Of a stretch of 64,000 nt of DNA, positions 8,051-16,786 are shown one piece after another. Position numbers and translations under genes: made by a program. Each line of letters starts with the position of its first letter. Within the stretch, counting starts at the first letter, position 1. Under the pieces are notes generated by a model, which worked only from the letters and a program-made list of their open reading frames with translations, did no database searches and was not told the origin of the DNA. The DNA is from Desulfosarcina widdelii. Its GTDB lineage: Bacteria; Desulfobacterota; Desulfobacteria; Desulfobacterales; Desulfosarcinaceae. The stretch lies in the NCBI RefSeq assembly GCF_009688965.1, contig NZ_AP021875.1:6758001-6822000 (forward strand), read 5' to 3'.

Positions 8051-8965
8051 CTAAATATTGCAGAGCAGGTGGTAGTTGCACAAGCTCACCAGGCACCAGA
8101 TGGCCGGCGGAGAGAGAACCTTGTCGATAGATTGGTCGAAGAGGATGGAGATGCTGGGAGCAAACTCCTCGCTGGCCAGCCAGAGTAAATAGTAGAGCGG
8201 AACCCGCGGAAACGGTGTGAGGCGAAAGGCCTCGTCGGCCATTTGCTGTGGAATGCCGCCCAGACGTGCGCCAGCGGCGGCAAAACCGTCGGGATCCGCA
8301 CCGAAACGGGCCCTGAGCGATGCGGTCGGCAATCGGTTCCGGCCGGTGAAGTAGTGGGCATCGGAAAGGTCTTCCGAACCGACGATCTTCCGGCCCATGG
8401 GGTAAAGGCAGTCGATGCGGCTGAAATAGTCCAGGACTGTCAACTCCAGCATGGGCCGCTGGATCTTCTCCCACTCCCCATTTTCCTTTTCCATCAGACA
8501 GCGTGCATGGGTGTCAACAAGGATTTCCCGTTCGAGAAAATGAAACCGCAGGTGGCCCGTTTTGCCGTCGATATCGGTGAGGGTGAAGTTGGCCACGTGG
8601 TCTACCTGCCGATGGGCCAGTTTGTCCCACCAAAAAGCTTCGACTTCGATGGGCCTTCCCGATGGGTCCAGTGCCGGTGGTCCCAGGCCGCGCCGGCGTC
8701 GCTGCATATCCAGAAAGCCTCGACCATAGGGGTAGTTGGATTTGCTGAAGTTGTCGCAGGGAAAGGAGGGGCAGTCCCTGGGGCAGTAGTCGATGTGATT
8801 GAGCCGGGCACACGCGAGGATGGCGCAGGGGTGGCCCAGAATGCGCTGCTGGGCTGCGATTTTGCCGGCCGCCAAATCGCTTCTCCCCGGCCCGCAGGAG
8901 GAGCATTGGCCGACCAGGTTGAGCTGGCAGACGTCACAGTTGATACCGCAGGCGCCGGTGGCCAT
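8051..8965 (-). CDS. DUF3795/DUF3786-type cysteine-rich protein
   Basis: A 304-aa protein of unknown activity. The N-terminal third is cysteine-rich (CGINCDVCQLNLVGQCSSCG, then CAILACARLNHIDYCPRDCPSFPCDNF), resembling the DUF3795 metal or iron-sulfur motif. The rest resembles DUF3786, including the late YYLLWLASEEFAPSISILFD and SIDKVLSPPAIWCLVSL segments. DUF3786 proteins are common in anaerobes with corrinoid metabolism, but their role is not known to me. Start ATG 8965 follows AAAGGAGTTGTT. It is on the same strand as, but about 110 bp beyond, the SDR gene and may be its own unit. The spacing of the cysteines suggests an Fe-S cluster; no catalytic assignment can be made. Confidence 0.7.
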   Translation of the reverse strand: MATGACGINCDVCQLNLVGQCSSCGPGRSDLAAGKIAAQQRILGHPCAILACARLNHIDYCPRDCPSFPCDNFSKSNYPYGRGFLDMQRRRRGLGPPALDPSGRPIEVEAFWWDKLAHRQVDHVANFTLTDIDGKTGHLRFHFLEREILVDTHARCLMEKENGEWEKIQRPMLELTVLDYFSRIDCLYPMGRKIVGSEDLSDAHYFTGRNRLPTASLRARFGADPDGFAAAGARLGGIPQQMADEAFRLTPFPRVPLYYLLWLASEEFAPSISILFDQSIDKVLSPPAIWCLVSLCNYHLLCNI

Positions 8966-9073
8966 AACAACTCCTTTCCCAATTCAAGGAAATTAAACCG
9001 GGTATAGGCTTCACGCCCATCGATAAAGTGCGGCGTTCTTGCAGGTGGCTTTTGCCGGAGTTTCGGCCGGCGG

Positions 9074-9832
9074 TCACCCTTTCATTTCACGCAGGTCGTA
9101 CCGGCCGCCGTTTTCCAGCCGTCCTTCCACGATCAGGCGGACCAGGTCCACGGCGGTCTGCCGAGGGGTGGAAAGCGCGCTGTTGGCTTTCAGATCCATA
9201 AATTTATCCACGCGCTCGAACTGTTCCGGCGTGCACTTTCGAATTTGGGCCTGCATGTCGGTATCCACGGTTCCCGGTGCAACGGCACAGACATGGAACG
9301 CCGGATCGATCCGGGAGAACTCCAGGGCCATGGAGCGGGTGGCCATATCCAACCCGGCCTTGGCGGCCCCGTAGGCCGACCATCCGAAGTAAGGCGACTT
9401 GCTGGCACCGGAGGTGATGTTGACGATGCATTTTTTCCCCGGAAAAGCTTTGCTGAAACGGTAAAAATGATGCGCCAGTAACATCGGGGCGGTCAGGTTC
9501 ACCCGGATATTGCCGGCCAGCGCTTCCGTATCGCAATCGATGATGGGGGCGATGGGGTCAAGCACACCGGCGTTGTTGATCAGTACCGTTTTCTTCAGTC
9601 CGCCGGCTATTTCGGAATCCAAACCGATGGCGTCGAAAGCCGCACCGATGGTTTCAATTGCGTTCAGATCGACATGGATATTCTGGTAGTTGCCTTCAAG
9701 AAAGACGTCCACCCGTGAAAAACCGACCACGAAGCTGTCGCCCAGTGCCAGCGCCTGGTCCGCCAATGCTCGGCCGATACCCCGGGTGGTTCCGGTAATG
9801 ATGAAAAGATGTTCGACGGACGGCGAATCCAA
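9074..9832 (-). CDS. Short-chain dehydrogenase/reductase
   Basis: A 252-aa classical SDR. It shows the cofactor site TGTTRGIG (residues 13-20), the NNAG motif near residue 90, the catalytic S...YxxxK set (NITSGASKSPYFGWSAYGAAKAG) and a PGTVDTDM segment. The overall pattern is close to sepiapterin-reductase-like SDRs, which reduce a carbonyl with NADPH, but the substrate is not predictable. The start is TTG 9832, supported by AGGAGAG six bases upstream; no in-frame ATG precedes the nucleotide-binding strand. It follows the thioesterase gene by 24 bp and is the last of a tight minus-strand set with a phosphatase, an HTH/zinc protein and the thioesterase. Confidence 0.88.
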   Translation of the reverse strand: MDSPSVEHLFIITGTTRGIGRALADQALALGDSFVVGFSRVDVFLEGNYQNIHVDLNAIETIGAAFDAIGLDSEIAGGLKKTVLINNAGVLDPIAPIIDCDTEALAGNIRVNLTAPMLLAHHFYRFSKAFPGKKCIVNITSGASKSPYFGWSAYGAAKAGLDMATRSMALEFSRIDPAFHVCAVAPGTVDTDMQAQIRKCTPEQFERVDKFMDLKANSALSTPRQTAVDLVRLIVEGRLENGGRYDLREMKG

Positions 9833-9856
9833 GTTTGCTCTCCTGGCCTGCCGTTT

Positions 9857-10309
9857 TCAGGTCGCCCGGATACCGACGACCGTGGCATTGGCACATGGCG
9901 TGTCGTCGGCTGAAAGCGTGCAGGCAACGACGGTCTTTTTACCTTTCTGCTCAATGATATGGGATTTCAGCATCAGCTCGCTGCCCATGGGAGTGGGGCG
10001 CAGATAGTTGACGTTCAGGTTGGCGGTCACGTACATGATCAAGGGATCCGATCCCGGCGGGCGGCCTTCTTTTTCATATGCGGCGGCGACGGCCGTTCCG
10101 ATGCAGTGGCAGTCGAACAGACTGGCAATCAAACCGCCGTATACCACGCCGGGAAAGGCGGTATGATAATCCTGGGGCGAGAAGTGAAAGGTTCCGTATT
10201 GCCCGTCCCAGTATGTGCGGACCTGCAATCCATGGGCGTTGTCGCTGCCGCAGCCATAGCATATGGCGTGGTCACCGGTAAAATAATCCTGTATAGCGGT
10301 TAGGGGCAT
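9857..10309 (-). CDS. PaaI-type hotdog thioesterase
   Basis: A 150-aa hotdog-fold protein. The N-terminal CYGCGSDNAHGLQVRTYWDG and the central FPGVVYGGLIASLFDCHCIGTA fit the PaaI/YbgC-like acyl-CoA thioesterase group: the glycine-rich loop and the aspartate after SLF are the expected active-site features. The final strands (ANLNVNYLRPTPMGSELML) complete the fold. Such enzymes release CoA from acyl or aryl thioesters. It lies 30 bp downstream of the HTH/zinc gene and 24 bp upstream of the SDR gene, suggesting cotranscription. The actual CoA ester is unknown. Confidence 0.85.
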   Translation of the reverse strand: MPLTAIQDYFTGDHAICYGCGSDNAHGLQVRTYWDGQYGTFHFSPQDYHTAFPGVVYGGLIASLFDCHCIGTAVAAAYEKEGRPPGSDPLIMYVTANLNVNYLRPTPMGSELMLKSHIIEQKGKKTVVACTLSADDTPCANATVVGIRAT

Positions 10310-10339
10310 GTCGCTTTCCTGGTTGGATTTAGTTGGTTT

Positions 10340-10630
10340 TCATTTGCCTTCGACAATCCTGAATACAGGCGAATCGATGCGGCTTTCCCGGCAGCGGGGG
10401 CAACGGCCCGGACGGGTGAGCCGACGCCTTTCCTTGAAGACGAATCCGCAAGCCCGGCAGGTGCAGGGAGTCAGCAGGAGTTCTTTGCCCTGGCCGGCAA
10501 CGCTTCGCTGGATATGGGCCAGATGCCGATAGACTTCCTTTTCTGGAATTCGCACCGCCTGGGAGATATCCATTGCCGTCATGGGTTCCTCCTGCAGCAA
10601 GGCGGCAATTTGTTGGCGAAGGGTTCCCAT
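10340..10630 (-). CDS. Winged-helix protein with C-terminal zinc ribbon
   Basis: A 96-aa predicted regulator. The first half reads as a winged helix (LRQQIAALLQEEPMTAMDISQAVRIPEKEVYRHLAHIQRSV), and the second half has two CxxC pairs (CTCRACGF and CPRCRES) forming a zinc ribbon. This arrangement matches a conserved group of small HTH-plus-zinc-ribbon proteins of archaea and anaerobic bacteria, with no defined target. It begins 8 bp after the phosphatase gene ends and precedes the thioesterase, so it is internal to the small operon. It may regulate the set or act as a non-specific nucleic-acid-binding protein. Confidence 0.75.
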   Translation of the reverse strand: MGTLRQQIAALLQEEPMTAMDISQAVRIPEKEVYRHLAHIQRSVAGQGKELLLTPCTCRACGFVFKERRRLTRPGRCPRCRESRIDSPVFRIVEGK

Positions 10631-10638
10631 GGCGGCGC

Positions 10639-11118
10639 TCAGGACGATTTTGCCCTCACTTTTTGCCGGATGTAGTCGATCAGACCAGGCATACAGGCCG
10701 TGATTTCATTGGCGCAGGTCTGGTAGGCATCGAAAGCCAATCCATACGGATCTTCGATCTCCGGAATTTCACGCCGTTCGTCAAATTTACCCAACAACAA
10801 GGCATATTTGCAGCGGAAAAACAGAAGATCATTGATTTTGTCCAGATGATATCGCTCCATGGCCAATACCAGATCGGCGGATCGGATCAGGGAGGCATCC
10901 AGAATCCTGGCCCGGTGATCGGATATATCCACGCCATGGGCAGACGCGGCTCTGACAGCAAGCGGTTCCGCACGATTGCCGTGAAGCCCGTGGGTGCCTG
11001 CCGAGCGGACCGTTACCTCGGATTGTAAAAAAGGCGGCAGACGATGCCGTAAAAATCCTTCCGCCATCGGGCTCCGGCAAATGTTGCCGGTGCAGACCAT
11101 GAGGACCGAAAAAGTCAA
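10639..11118 (-). CDS. Low-molecular-weight protein tyrosine phosphatase
   Basis: A 159-aa cytosolic phosphatase. The P-loop CTGNICRSP (C-x5-R-S) is at residues 9-17 and the general-acid DPYG loop is near residue 120, both intact. The family removes phosphate from protein tyrosines, or in related forms from arginine, and in some bacteria controls capsule kinases. The start is TTG 11118 with GGAG six bases upstream; this keeps the first beta strand (TFSVLMVCTGN), whereas ATG 11100 would cut it. It is the first gene of the minus-strand set ending at 9074. No tyrosine kinase or polysaccharide locus is nearby, so its substrate is open. Confidence 0.88.
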   Translation of the reverse strand: MTFSVLMVCTGNICRSPMAEGFLRHRLPPFLQSEVTVRSAGTHGLHGNRAEPLAVRAASAHGVDISDHRARILDASLIRSADLVLAMERYHLDKINDLLFFRCKYALLLGKFDERREIPEIEDPYGLAFDAYQTCANEITACMPGLIDYIRQKVRAKSS

Positions 11119-11289
11119 GTTGTCTCCGTAACCAGCGCGTGCTTCATCGGCTCACTATAAAGACGGCTGGTTTCAAAGTCAATCCAGGGGACCGCCGTGA
11201 ACCAGGTATTGATATTTTGAATAGGGTCGACTATAGAAATCAGATTGCTGAACCATCCGGCTTGCCCCGAATACCCTGCGGAGAGTGAC

Positions 11290-12438
11290 ATGTCTGACAC
11301 CCGAATCCTTTTTGTAGACGACGATAAAGACATTCTGGCCATGGTCGAGCAGTACCTGACCGTAAAAGGCTACAACGTGACCACCGTGGACAACGGCATC
11401 GAAGCCGTGGGCATCGTCAAGGAAAAGCAGATCGATATCGTCTTTACCGATTACAAGATGCCCGATTTCAATGGTCTGGAGCTTCTTGTGGCCATCAAGA
11501 AATACCGTCCCCAGACCGAAGTGATCATCGTGACGGGCTACGGATCCATGGAATCGGCCATTCAGGCCATGAAATTCGGCAGCTACGACTACCTGCAAAA
11601 ACCGTTCAAGCTGGACCACCTCCGGCTGATCATCGACCGTATCGTCGAAGAGAAAAAGATCAAGGACAAAGCTCATCTGATCCGCAAGATTTCGCGGGAG
11701 CGCCACCAGTATGGCAATTTGGTGGGCTTCTGTCCCAAAATGCGCGAAATCTACGAAGTGATCGATACCATCAGCATCGAAAATCCCATGGTTCTGATTC
11801 AGGGAGAAAGCGGAACGGGCAAGGAGTTAACGGCGCGGACCATTCACGAAAGCAGCGACCGCAAGGAGTTGCCCTTCGTGCCGATGAACTGCAACCGACT
11901 GGCCAAAAAGACAAAAGCCGAAGGTGATATCGCCGCTCAGCTTTCCGGCGTGATGACATCGGTCGGCGGCGGTACGCTTTACCTGGACGAAATTTCTGCC
12001 CTGCCTACCGACATTCGCAAGCGCATCCTGAAGCTGTTGGAGGAAACGGAATCCGATTCCGGCCAACGTCCCCGGATGATCGCGGGGACCAGCAAGGATC
12101 TGGACGAAGTCATCGCCAGCGGGGCCATGAAAGAGAGTCTGCTCGATCTTTTCAACGCCGTGTTCATCAAGCTGCCGGCGCTTCGGGAGCGCAAAGAAGA
12201 CATTCCCCTACTGATCAACCATTTTCTGTACAATGACAGTCCGGCGACCACCACCCGCATATACGGCATTACCCCTTCGGCCATGAGCATTCTGCTGGAT
12301 TACCACTGGCCGGGCAACCTGATTCAGTTGCAGAACGTGATCGAGCGGGCCTATGCCATGGGCGTCGAAAATACCATCGGTCCCGAGGACCTGCCGGAAG
12401 AGATCCGCACCTTCGGCACCATTTCCCGCATGGGCTGA
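11290..12438 (+). CDS. NtrC-like response regulator with degenerate AAA+ domain
   Basis: A 382-aa protein with a normal receiver domain (residues 1-120; DDD acidic pocket, phospho-aspartate in VFTDYKMPDFNG, conserved TGYGS and KPF lysine), followed by an NtrC-type AAA+ domain. Walker A (GESGTGKE) and Walker B (GTLYLDEI) are kept. The stretch that should carry the GAFTGA sigma-54 loop is replaced by a shorter KTKAEGDIAAQLSGVMTSVG. The arginine-finger region FRxDLxYRL is changed to KESLLDLFNAV, and the protein ends at the lid domain with no Fis helix. It therefore cannot be a standard sigma-54 activator. Only 12 bp separate it from the B12-radical-SAM gene, so the two are probably cotranscribed. 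Start ATG 11290 follows GAGAGTG. Confidence 0.85.
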   Translation: MSDTRILFVDDDKDILAMVEQYLTVKGYNVTTVDNGIEAVGIVKEKQIDIVFTDYKMPDFNGLELLVAIKKYRPQTEVIIVTGYGSMESAIQAMKFGSYDYLQKPFKLDHLRLIIDRIVEEKKIKDKAHLIRKISRERHQYGNLVGFCPKMREIYEVIDTISIENPMVLIQGESGTGKELTARTIHESSDRKELPFVPMNCNRLAKKTKAEGDIAAQLSGVMTSVGGGTLYLDEISALPTDIRKRILKLLEETESDSGQRPRMIAGTSKDLDEVIASGAMKESLLDLFNAVFIKLPALRERKEDIPLLINHFLYNDSPATTTRIYGITPSAMSILLDYHWPGNLIQLQNVIERAYAMGVENTIGPEDLPEEIRTFGTISRMG

Positions 12439-12450
12439 TCCGCCTGCTCC

Positions 12451-14058
12451 ATGGTTGACATCCTTCTGATCCAACCGCCCATCGCCGATTTCTACCACAC
12501 CGCCAAGCGAACCGTTCCCTACGGTCTGGCTTCCGTTGCCGCCGCAGTGGCTGAAAAGGGCTTCTCGGTTGCCATCCTGGATGCCATGGCCACCGGCAAG
12601 TCGCGAGTCGTAGCGCCGCCGCCCGAACTATATGGACTCGAGCCCTATTACGGACGTGCGGATCGCAGCCCGTTTTCCCTGTTCCACCATTTTCGCCGAT
12701 ATGGGTACAGCCCCGAACATATCGGCCGCGAGATCAAAAAGTCCGGCGCGTTTCTGGTGGGAATCGCCTCCCTATTCACGGCTTACAGCGACATGGCTCT
12801 TTCCGTAGCCCGGACGGCCAAAGCCAGCTTGCCCGATTGCACCGTGGTGCTGGGCGGGCACCACCCGACGGCCCTGCCGGAAGCGGTGATGGCCGAACCG
12901 TCCGTGGATCTGGTATTGCGGGGAGAAGGCGAGGCCAGCCTCCCGGCTTTGGCCGCGGCGTTGCAGGCCGGAGAAGAACCGGGTGACGTGCCGGGCATTG
13001 TGCTGCGCAGGCCCGACGGTGAATTGCAGATTTCCGAACCGGCCCTGTGCATCGATCCGGAACGGCTTCCCGTGCCCGCCTTCAGCCTGGTTCGGCGAAA
13101 GTTCTATCAACGCTGGGGGCGGGATTGCCTGGCGATCGCAGCGACCCGGGGATGCCCGCTGGCGTGCAGCTACTGCGCCACAGGACGGGATTCCTGGATG
13201 GGTTTCAGGAAGCGCTCGGTGGCTGCGGTGCTGCGTGAAATCCGGGCGGCGGCCCGGGGGCGTCAGGTGGGATTCATCGATTTCGAGGATGAGAATCTCA
13301 CCATGGATCGCCGTTGGTTCCTCGAATTGATGGGTGGGATTCGCGAGATTTTCGGCGAGGACCCGCCGGAATTACGGGCCATGAACGGGCTTTTCCCACC
13401 CTCCCTGGATACCGAGGTAATCCGTGCCATGGCAAAGAGCGGCTTCAAGACCCTGAACCTTTCTCTGGGCAGTTCGGCCCCCGAACAATTAAAGCGCTTC
13501 AACCGACCCGACGTTCGCGCCAGCTTTGACCGGGCCTTAGCATCAAGCAGCGGGGAAGGGCTTTCGGCGGTGGGGTACATCATTGTGGGGGCGCCGGAAC
13601 AGGATCCGTTGCAATCGGTGGATGACCTGCTGTTTCTTGCCCGGCGTCCGGTACTGGCCGGCGTCTCCGTTTTTTACCCGGCACCGGGCAGCGTAGACTA
13701 TGCCCGTTGCCGAGACCTGGGTCTACTGCCCGAATCCTTTGCCGGTATGCGGGCCACGGCCCTGCCTATTGATCAGCGCACGTCGCGAACCGATTCGGCG
13801 ACCCTGCTTCGTTTGGGACGCATCCTCAATTATATGAAAAGGCTGCGGGAGAAAGGCATCCCGATCCCGCGCCCGGCGGCCTCGGGTCCTCGGTTGGACC
13901 CCGATCTGGACCGGCAGCAGATCGGGCTACAATTGCTGGCAGCGTTTTTGTTCGACGGTGGCATCCGCGGCGTCGAAGCCGACGGAAGGGTGTACGATCA
14001 TCGCGTGTCGGCCCATCTGTGCCGGCGCTTTTTGGATGGGCTGACGTCGGTACAATAG
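12451..14058 (+). CDS. B12-binding radical SAM protein
   Basis: A 535-aa enzyme of unknown substrate. The N-terminal part is a cobalamin-binding-type Rossmann domain (DILLIQPPIADFY, then VVLGGHHPTALPEAVM and DLVLRGEGEASL). The radical SAM core follows with the cluster motif TRGCPLACSYCATG near residue 231-244 and a downstream barrel ending with the VSVFYPAPGSVDYAR segment. The classic B12-side histidine motif (DxHxxG) is not evident, as in many members of this group. These proteins act as methyltransferases, ring-rearranging or cleavage enzymes. It is tightly linked to the degenerate response regulator. A role in modification of lipid or natural product is possible; nothing in the sequence fixes it. 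Confidence 0.85.
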   Translation: MVDILLIQPPIADFYHTAKRTVPYGLASVAAAVAEKGFSVAILDAMATGKSRVVAPPPELYGLEPYYGRADRSPFSLFHHFRRYGYSPEHIGREIKKSGAFLVGIASLFTAYSDMALSVARTAKASLPDCTVVLGGHHPTALPEAVMAEPSVDLVLRGEGEASLPALAAALQAGEEPGDVPGIVLRRPDGELQISEPALCIDPERLPVPAFSLVRRKFYQRWGRDCLAIAATRGCPLACSYCATGRDSWMGFRKRSVAAVLREIRAAARGRQVGFIDFEDENLTMDRRWFLELMGGIREIFGEDPPELRAMNGLFPPSLDTEVIRAMAKSGFKTLNLSLGSSAPEQLKRFNRPDVRASFDRALASSSGEGLSAVGYIIVGAPEQDPLQSVDDLLFLARRPVLAGVSVFYPAPGSVDYARCRDLGLLPESFAGMRATALPIDQRTSRTDSATLLRLGRILNYMKRLREKGIPIPRPAASGPRLDPDLDRQQIGLQLLAAFLFDGGIRGVEADGRVYDHRVSAHLCRRFLDGLTSVQ

Positions 14059-14091
14059 GCTGTCGGATATCGACCTTCCTACGAAGCTGTT

Positions 14092-14709
14092 CTAGTAGAA
14101 GCCGGCGACAATGGCAACCAACCCGAACCCAACCAGTACCGTACCTGAAATCCGATTAATCCAACCCATGGCGGTTGGACGCAGACGGGTATTGAAAATG
14201 TTGCTTGCCGATGAGAGAATAATCCACCAGGCCATGGAACCGGAAAATACGCCAGCCACCAGCCACCCGGCATCCCAACGGTCGGTGCCGACGCCGCCCA
14301 GACCCATCCCGGCGAAAACGGCGGTAAAAGAGAGAATGGTCATGGGATTGGTGAGGGTGAGAACCAGGGCGGAGAAGTACCCCCTGGCTCCCAAGACAGA
14401 GGATTCTCCGGCCGGTTTCGGGTCGGCCGTTGCCAGAAAGATGTGCAGACCCAGGTAGCAGAGAAACAAACCGCCGAGAAGCTGAATCCAGACCCGCTGC
14501 CCCACCAGCAAACCGGAGAGGCCGGCCAGACCGAAACCGGCGATGCAGCCGTAAAGGGCGTCGGCTGTGGCGGCCCCGGTGCCGGTGAGCAGTCCGGCCC
14601 GCCACCCATGAGCCAGGCTGCGGCGGATGCAAAGGACGCCGATAGGCCCCACGGGCATGGCAATGGAAAAACCGAAGATCAGTCCTTTGATGAAAAATGA
14701 AACCGTCAT
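14092..14709 (-). CDS. LysE family amino-acid exporter
   Basis: A 205-aa inner-membrane protein with about six hydrophobic helices. It opens with the LysE/RhtB signature (FIKGLIFGFSIAMPVGPIGVLCIRRSLAHGWRAGLLTGTGAATADALYG) and keeps the conserved LTLTNPMTILSF segment near the middle. Family members export basic or neutral amino acids by proton exchange. ATG 14709 is where family homology begins; earlier codons read as non-homologous sequence and the ribosome site is weak. It is divergent from an Lrp/AsnC regulator at 14793, the classical layout for an exporter controlled by an amino-acid-sensing regulator such as LysG or Lrp. Confidence 0.85.
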   Translation of the reverse strand: MTVSFFIKGLIFGFSIAMPVGPIGVLCIRRSLAHGWRAGLLTGTGAATADALYGCIAGFGLAGLSGLLVGQRVWIQLLGGLFLCYLGLHIFLATADPKPAGESSVLGARGYFSALVLTLTNPMTILSFTAVFAGMGLGGVGTDRWDAGWLVAGVFSGSMAWWIILSSASNIFNTRLRPTAMGWINRISGTVLVGFGLVAIVAGFY

Positions 14710-14792
14710 GGGAGGCACTCTATCGCATCGGGTTGGGAGAAACCATAGCCAAACAACGGTTTTCAGGGGCCTGGACTTAAAAAAACAAGGAA

Positions 14793-15260
14793 ATGGAAGC
14801 CATGGACCTTCGGGTTGAGAAAATGCTGGATGGAATCGGGCTGAAAATTCTGGCCGTCCTGCAGGAGAACGCCAGGATGTCCCTGGCAAGCATCGGCCAG
14901 GCGGTGGGATTGTCTTCCCCGGCGGTGGCCGAGCGAGTCAAAAAGCTGGAAGAGGCGGGGATCATCAAAGGCTACCACGCCCGCATCGACCCCGAAGCCA
15001 TGGGCCGGTCAGTGTCTGCCTTCATTCAACTGACCACCGATGCCCGGCATTATCCGGCCGTCAAATCCCTGGCCGCCGATCTGCCCGAGATTACCGCCTG
15101 CCACCACGTAAGCGGCGAGGCCTCCTTCATCATGCAGGTGCGCGTGGCTCAGGTCGCCGATCTGGAGCCGCTGGTGGCCCGCTTCAGCCCCCTGGGACAG
15201 ACGCGCACCGCCATCGTCCTTTCCACGCCGGTGGACAAGGGTGCCCGGGTACCGTTGTAA
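14793..15260 (+). CDS. Lrp/AsnC family transcriptional regulator
   Basis: A 155-aa regulator. Residues about 12-65 are the AsnC-type winged helix (LKILAVLQENARMSLASIGQAVG with recognition part SSPAVAERVKKLEEAGIIKGY), and about 75-150 the RAM sensing domain (SAFIQLTTDARHY, CHHVSGEASFIMQVRV). AAGGA lies directly before ATG 14793; a second in-frame ATG at 14802 is better spaced and could be the true start. It is divergent from the LysE-type exporter with an 83-bp gap and is likely its activator. It is not closely similar to the first Lrp-type gene in the window (491-967). Confidence 0.88.
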   Translation: MEAMDLRVEKMLDGIGLKILAVLQENARMSLASIGQAVGLSSPAVAERVKKLEEAGIIKGYHARIDPEAMGRSVSAFIQLTTDARHYPAVKSLAADLPEITACHHVSGEASFIMQVRVAQVADLEPLVARFSPLGQTRTAIVLSTPVDKGARVPL

Positions 15261-15277
15261 GTATCCGTTTCAGAATG

Positions 15278-15616
15278 CTATTTTTCGGTATTGACCACCT
15301 GGCGGATGCGGATGGGGCGCTTTTTTGGTTTGGGAATGAGGTTGTTGTTGATCAAAAACCCTTTGAGCCACCCTTTGGCCTCCCGGGCGGCGTCCTGGTC
15401 GGTAAAGTAAGCCTTGATGCCCTTGATTTCAGGATAAACCTCGTCCACCCGCTGCCATTCGTTCGGCGCCATCTTGGCCTCCATGGCGTAGAGCACATCT
15501 TTGCTTTCGACGGCCACCAGGCGAATGTCGGGACCCAGCTTTTTTTCCAGGGCTTTTATGGTTTCCAGATCCTCGGGGCTCAGGGCGGCGAATTTAAAGT
15601 CGTTCAAACCGCTCAT
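15278..15616 (-). CDS. Hypothetical protein, charged, 112 aa
   Basis: I do not recognise this family. The protein is soluble, with no signal peptide or membrane segment. It contains FKFAALSPEDLETIKALEKKLG, a short helical hairpin, then a mixed alpha/beta stretch and a basic tail (PKPKKRPIRIRQVVN). Start ATG 15616 has AAAAGG nine bases upstream. It stands alone between an Lrp-type gene and the serine acetyltransferase gene, convergent with the former by 17 bp. Codon use resembles its neighbours, so it is likely a real chromosomal gene. Confidence 0.65.
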   Translation of the reverse strand: MSGLNDFKFAALSPEDLETIKALEKKLGPDIRLVAVESKDVLYAMEAKMAPNEWQRVDEVYPEIKGIKAYFTDQDAAREAKGWLKGFLINNNLIPKPKKRPIRIRQVVNTEK

Positions 15617-15790
15617 GGGGGATGCCTTTTCCCTTCTTCGTGAAAATTGCCTGCATATTTTTTTTCGAACGCATCAAACCAGAATTGGGTTCTCTTGTCA
15701 ATTTTTGACAACCCTCTCTTTGTGGTTACAATCAAGACTGATCGCAACTACCGGTAATGGAAAACGATTGCCACGTAACGGAGACACCCC

Positions 15791-16765
15791 ATGACCGCCA
15801 ATCCTCCCATCGAAGGCGATGTCTGCCGGACAGAAATGGAATGCCATCAGGAAGCGCGCTCCCACCTGCCGGCCATTGCCGAACGGATTATTGACCACTG
15901 CGAGAGCAGTTCCTGCTACACCCATATCGACAGCGAGCCGATCCCCTCGGAAGGCTTTGTGGCCGATATCATCGACATGTTCCGGGAACTGCTCTTTCCC
16001 GGCTATTTTTCCCGCGAGAAGCTGGATCCGGTCAACCTGCGCTACAGTCTGGGGCAGACCATATCCAAATTGTACGATCTGCTGGCCGACCTGATTGCCC
16101 ATAACATCCGCCATGACTGCCTGCGCTACAACCAGTCGTGCAGCCATTGCGAAACCCGCGGCCACAGCTTGGCGCTTGAGATGATGGACGCCATCCCCGA
16201 AATCCGTCAGATTCTGGCGTCGGATGTGCAGGCGGCCTTCGACGGAGACCCGGCGGCCAAAAGCCACGACGAGATCATCTTCAGCTATCCGGGGATTTAC
16301 GCCACCAGTGTTTACCGGGTGGCCCACAAGCTCTTCGAATTGGGCGTGCCCCTGCTGCCGCGGATCATGGCCGAACATGCCCACAGTATCACCGGAATCG
16401 ACATCCACCCCGGCGCCGTCATCGGGAAGCGGTTCGTCATCGATCACGGTACGGGCGTGGTCATCGGAGAGACGACCCGGATCGGAGACAATGTGCGCAT
16501 CTACCAGGGCGTGACCCTGGGCGCCCTGTCCCTTCCCAAGGACGCGGGTGAAAAGCTGCGCGGGAAAAAGCGGCACCCCACCATCGAAGACGACGTGATC
16601 ATCTATTCGGGTGCCACCATCCTTGGTGGGGATACCGTCATCGGTTCCCGCAGTGTGGTGGGCGGCAACGTCTGGCTGACCGAATCCATTCCCCCGGACA
16701 CCACCGTAATGATGGAGACGCCGCGGCTGGTCATTCGGGAGGCTAAACACGCGGCGGGGAGCTGA
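15791..16765 (+). CDS. cysE: Serine O-acetyltransferase (EpsC/SrpH type)
   Basis: A 324-aa enzyme that acetylates L-serine with acetyl-CoA, the first step of cysteine synthesis. The C-terminal 160 residues form the left-handed beta-helix: HAHSITGIDIHPGAVIGKRF, IDHGTGVVIGET (active-site His and Asp), GVTLGALS, a GEKLRGKKRHPTIEDDV loop and GATILGGDTVIG. The long N-terminal helical part, with a cysteine group CLRYNQSCSHCETRG, is typical of the larger EpsC/SrpH forms of anaerobes rather than enteric CysE (about 270 aa). The stop codon is 21 bp before the cysK start, a clear operon. The cysteine-synthase-binding C-terminus is not isoleucine here (ends AAGS), so complex formation with CysK is doubtful. 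Confidence 0.92.
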   Translation: MTANPPIEGDVCRTEMECHQEARSHLPAIAERIIDHCESSSCYTHIDSEPIPSEGFVADIIDMFRELLFPGYFSREKLDPVNLRYSLGQTISKLYDLLADLIAHNIRHDCLRYNQSCSHCETRGHSLALEMMDAIPEIRQILASDVQAAFDGDPAAKSHDEIIFSYPGIYATSVYRVAHKLFELGVPLLPRIMAEHAHSITGIDIHPGAVIGKRFVIDHGTGVVIGETTRIGDNVRIYQGVTLGALSLPKDAGEKLRGKKRHPTIEDDVIIYSGATILGGDTVIGSRSVVGGNVWLTESIPPDTTVMMETPRLVIREAKHAAGS

Positions 16766-16786
16766 ATGACCGAAAAGGAGAACACC

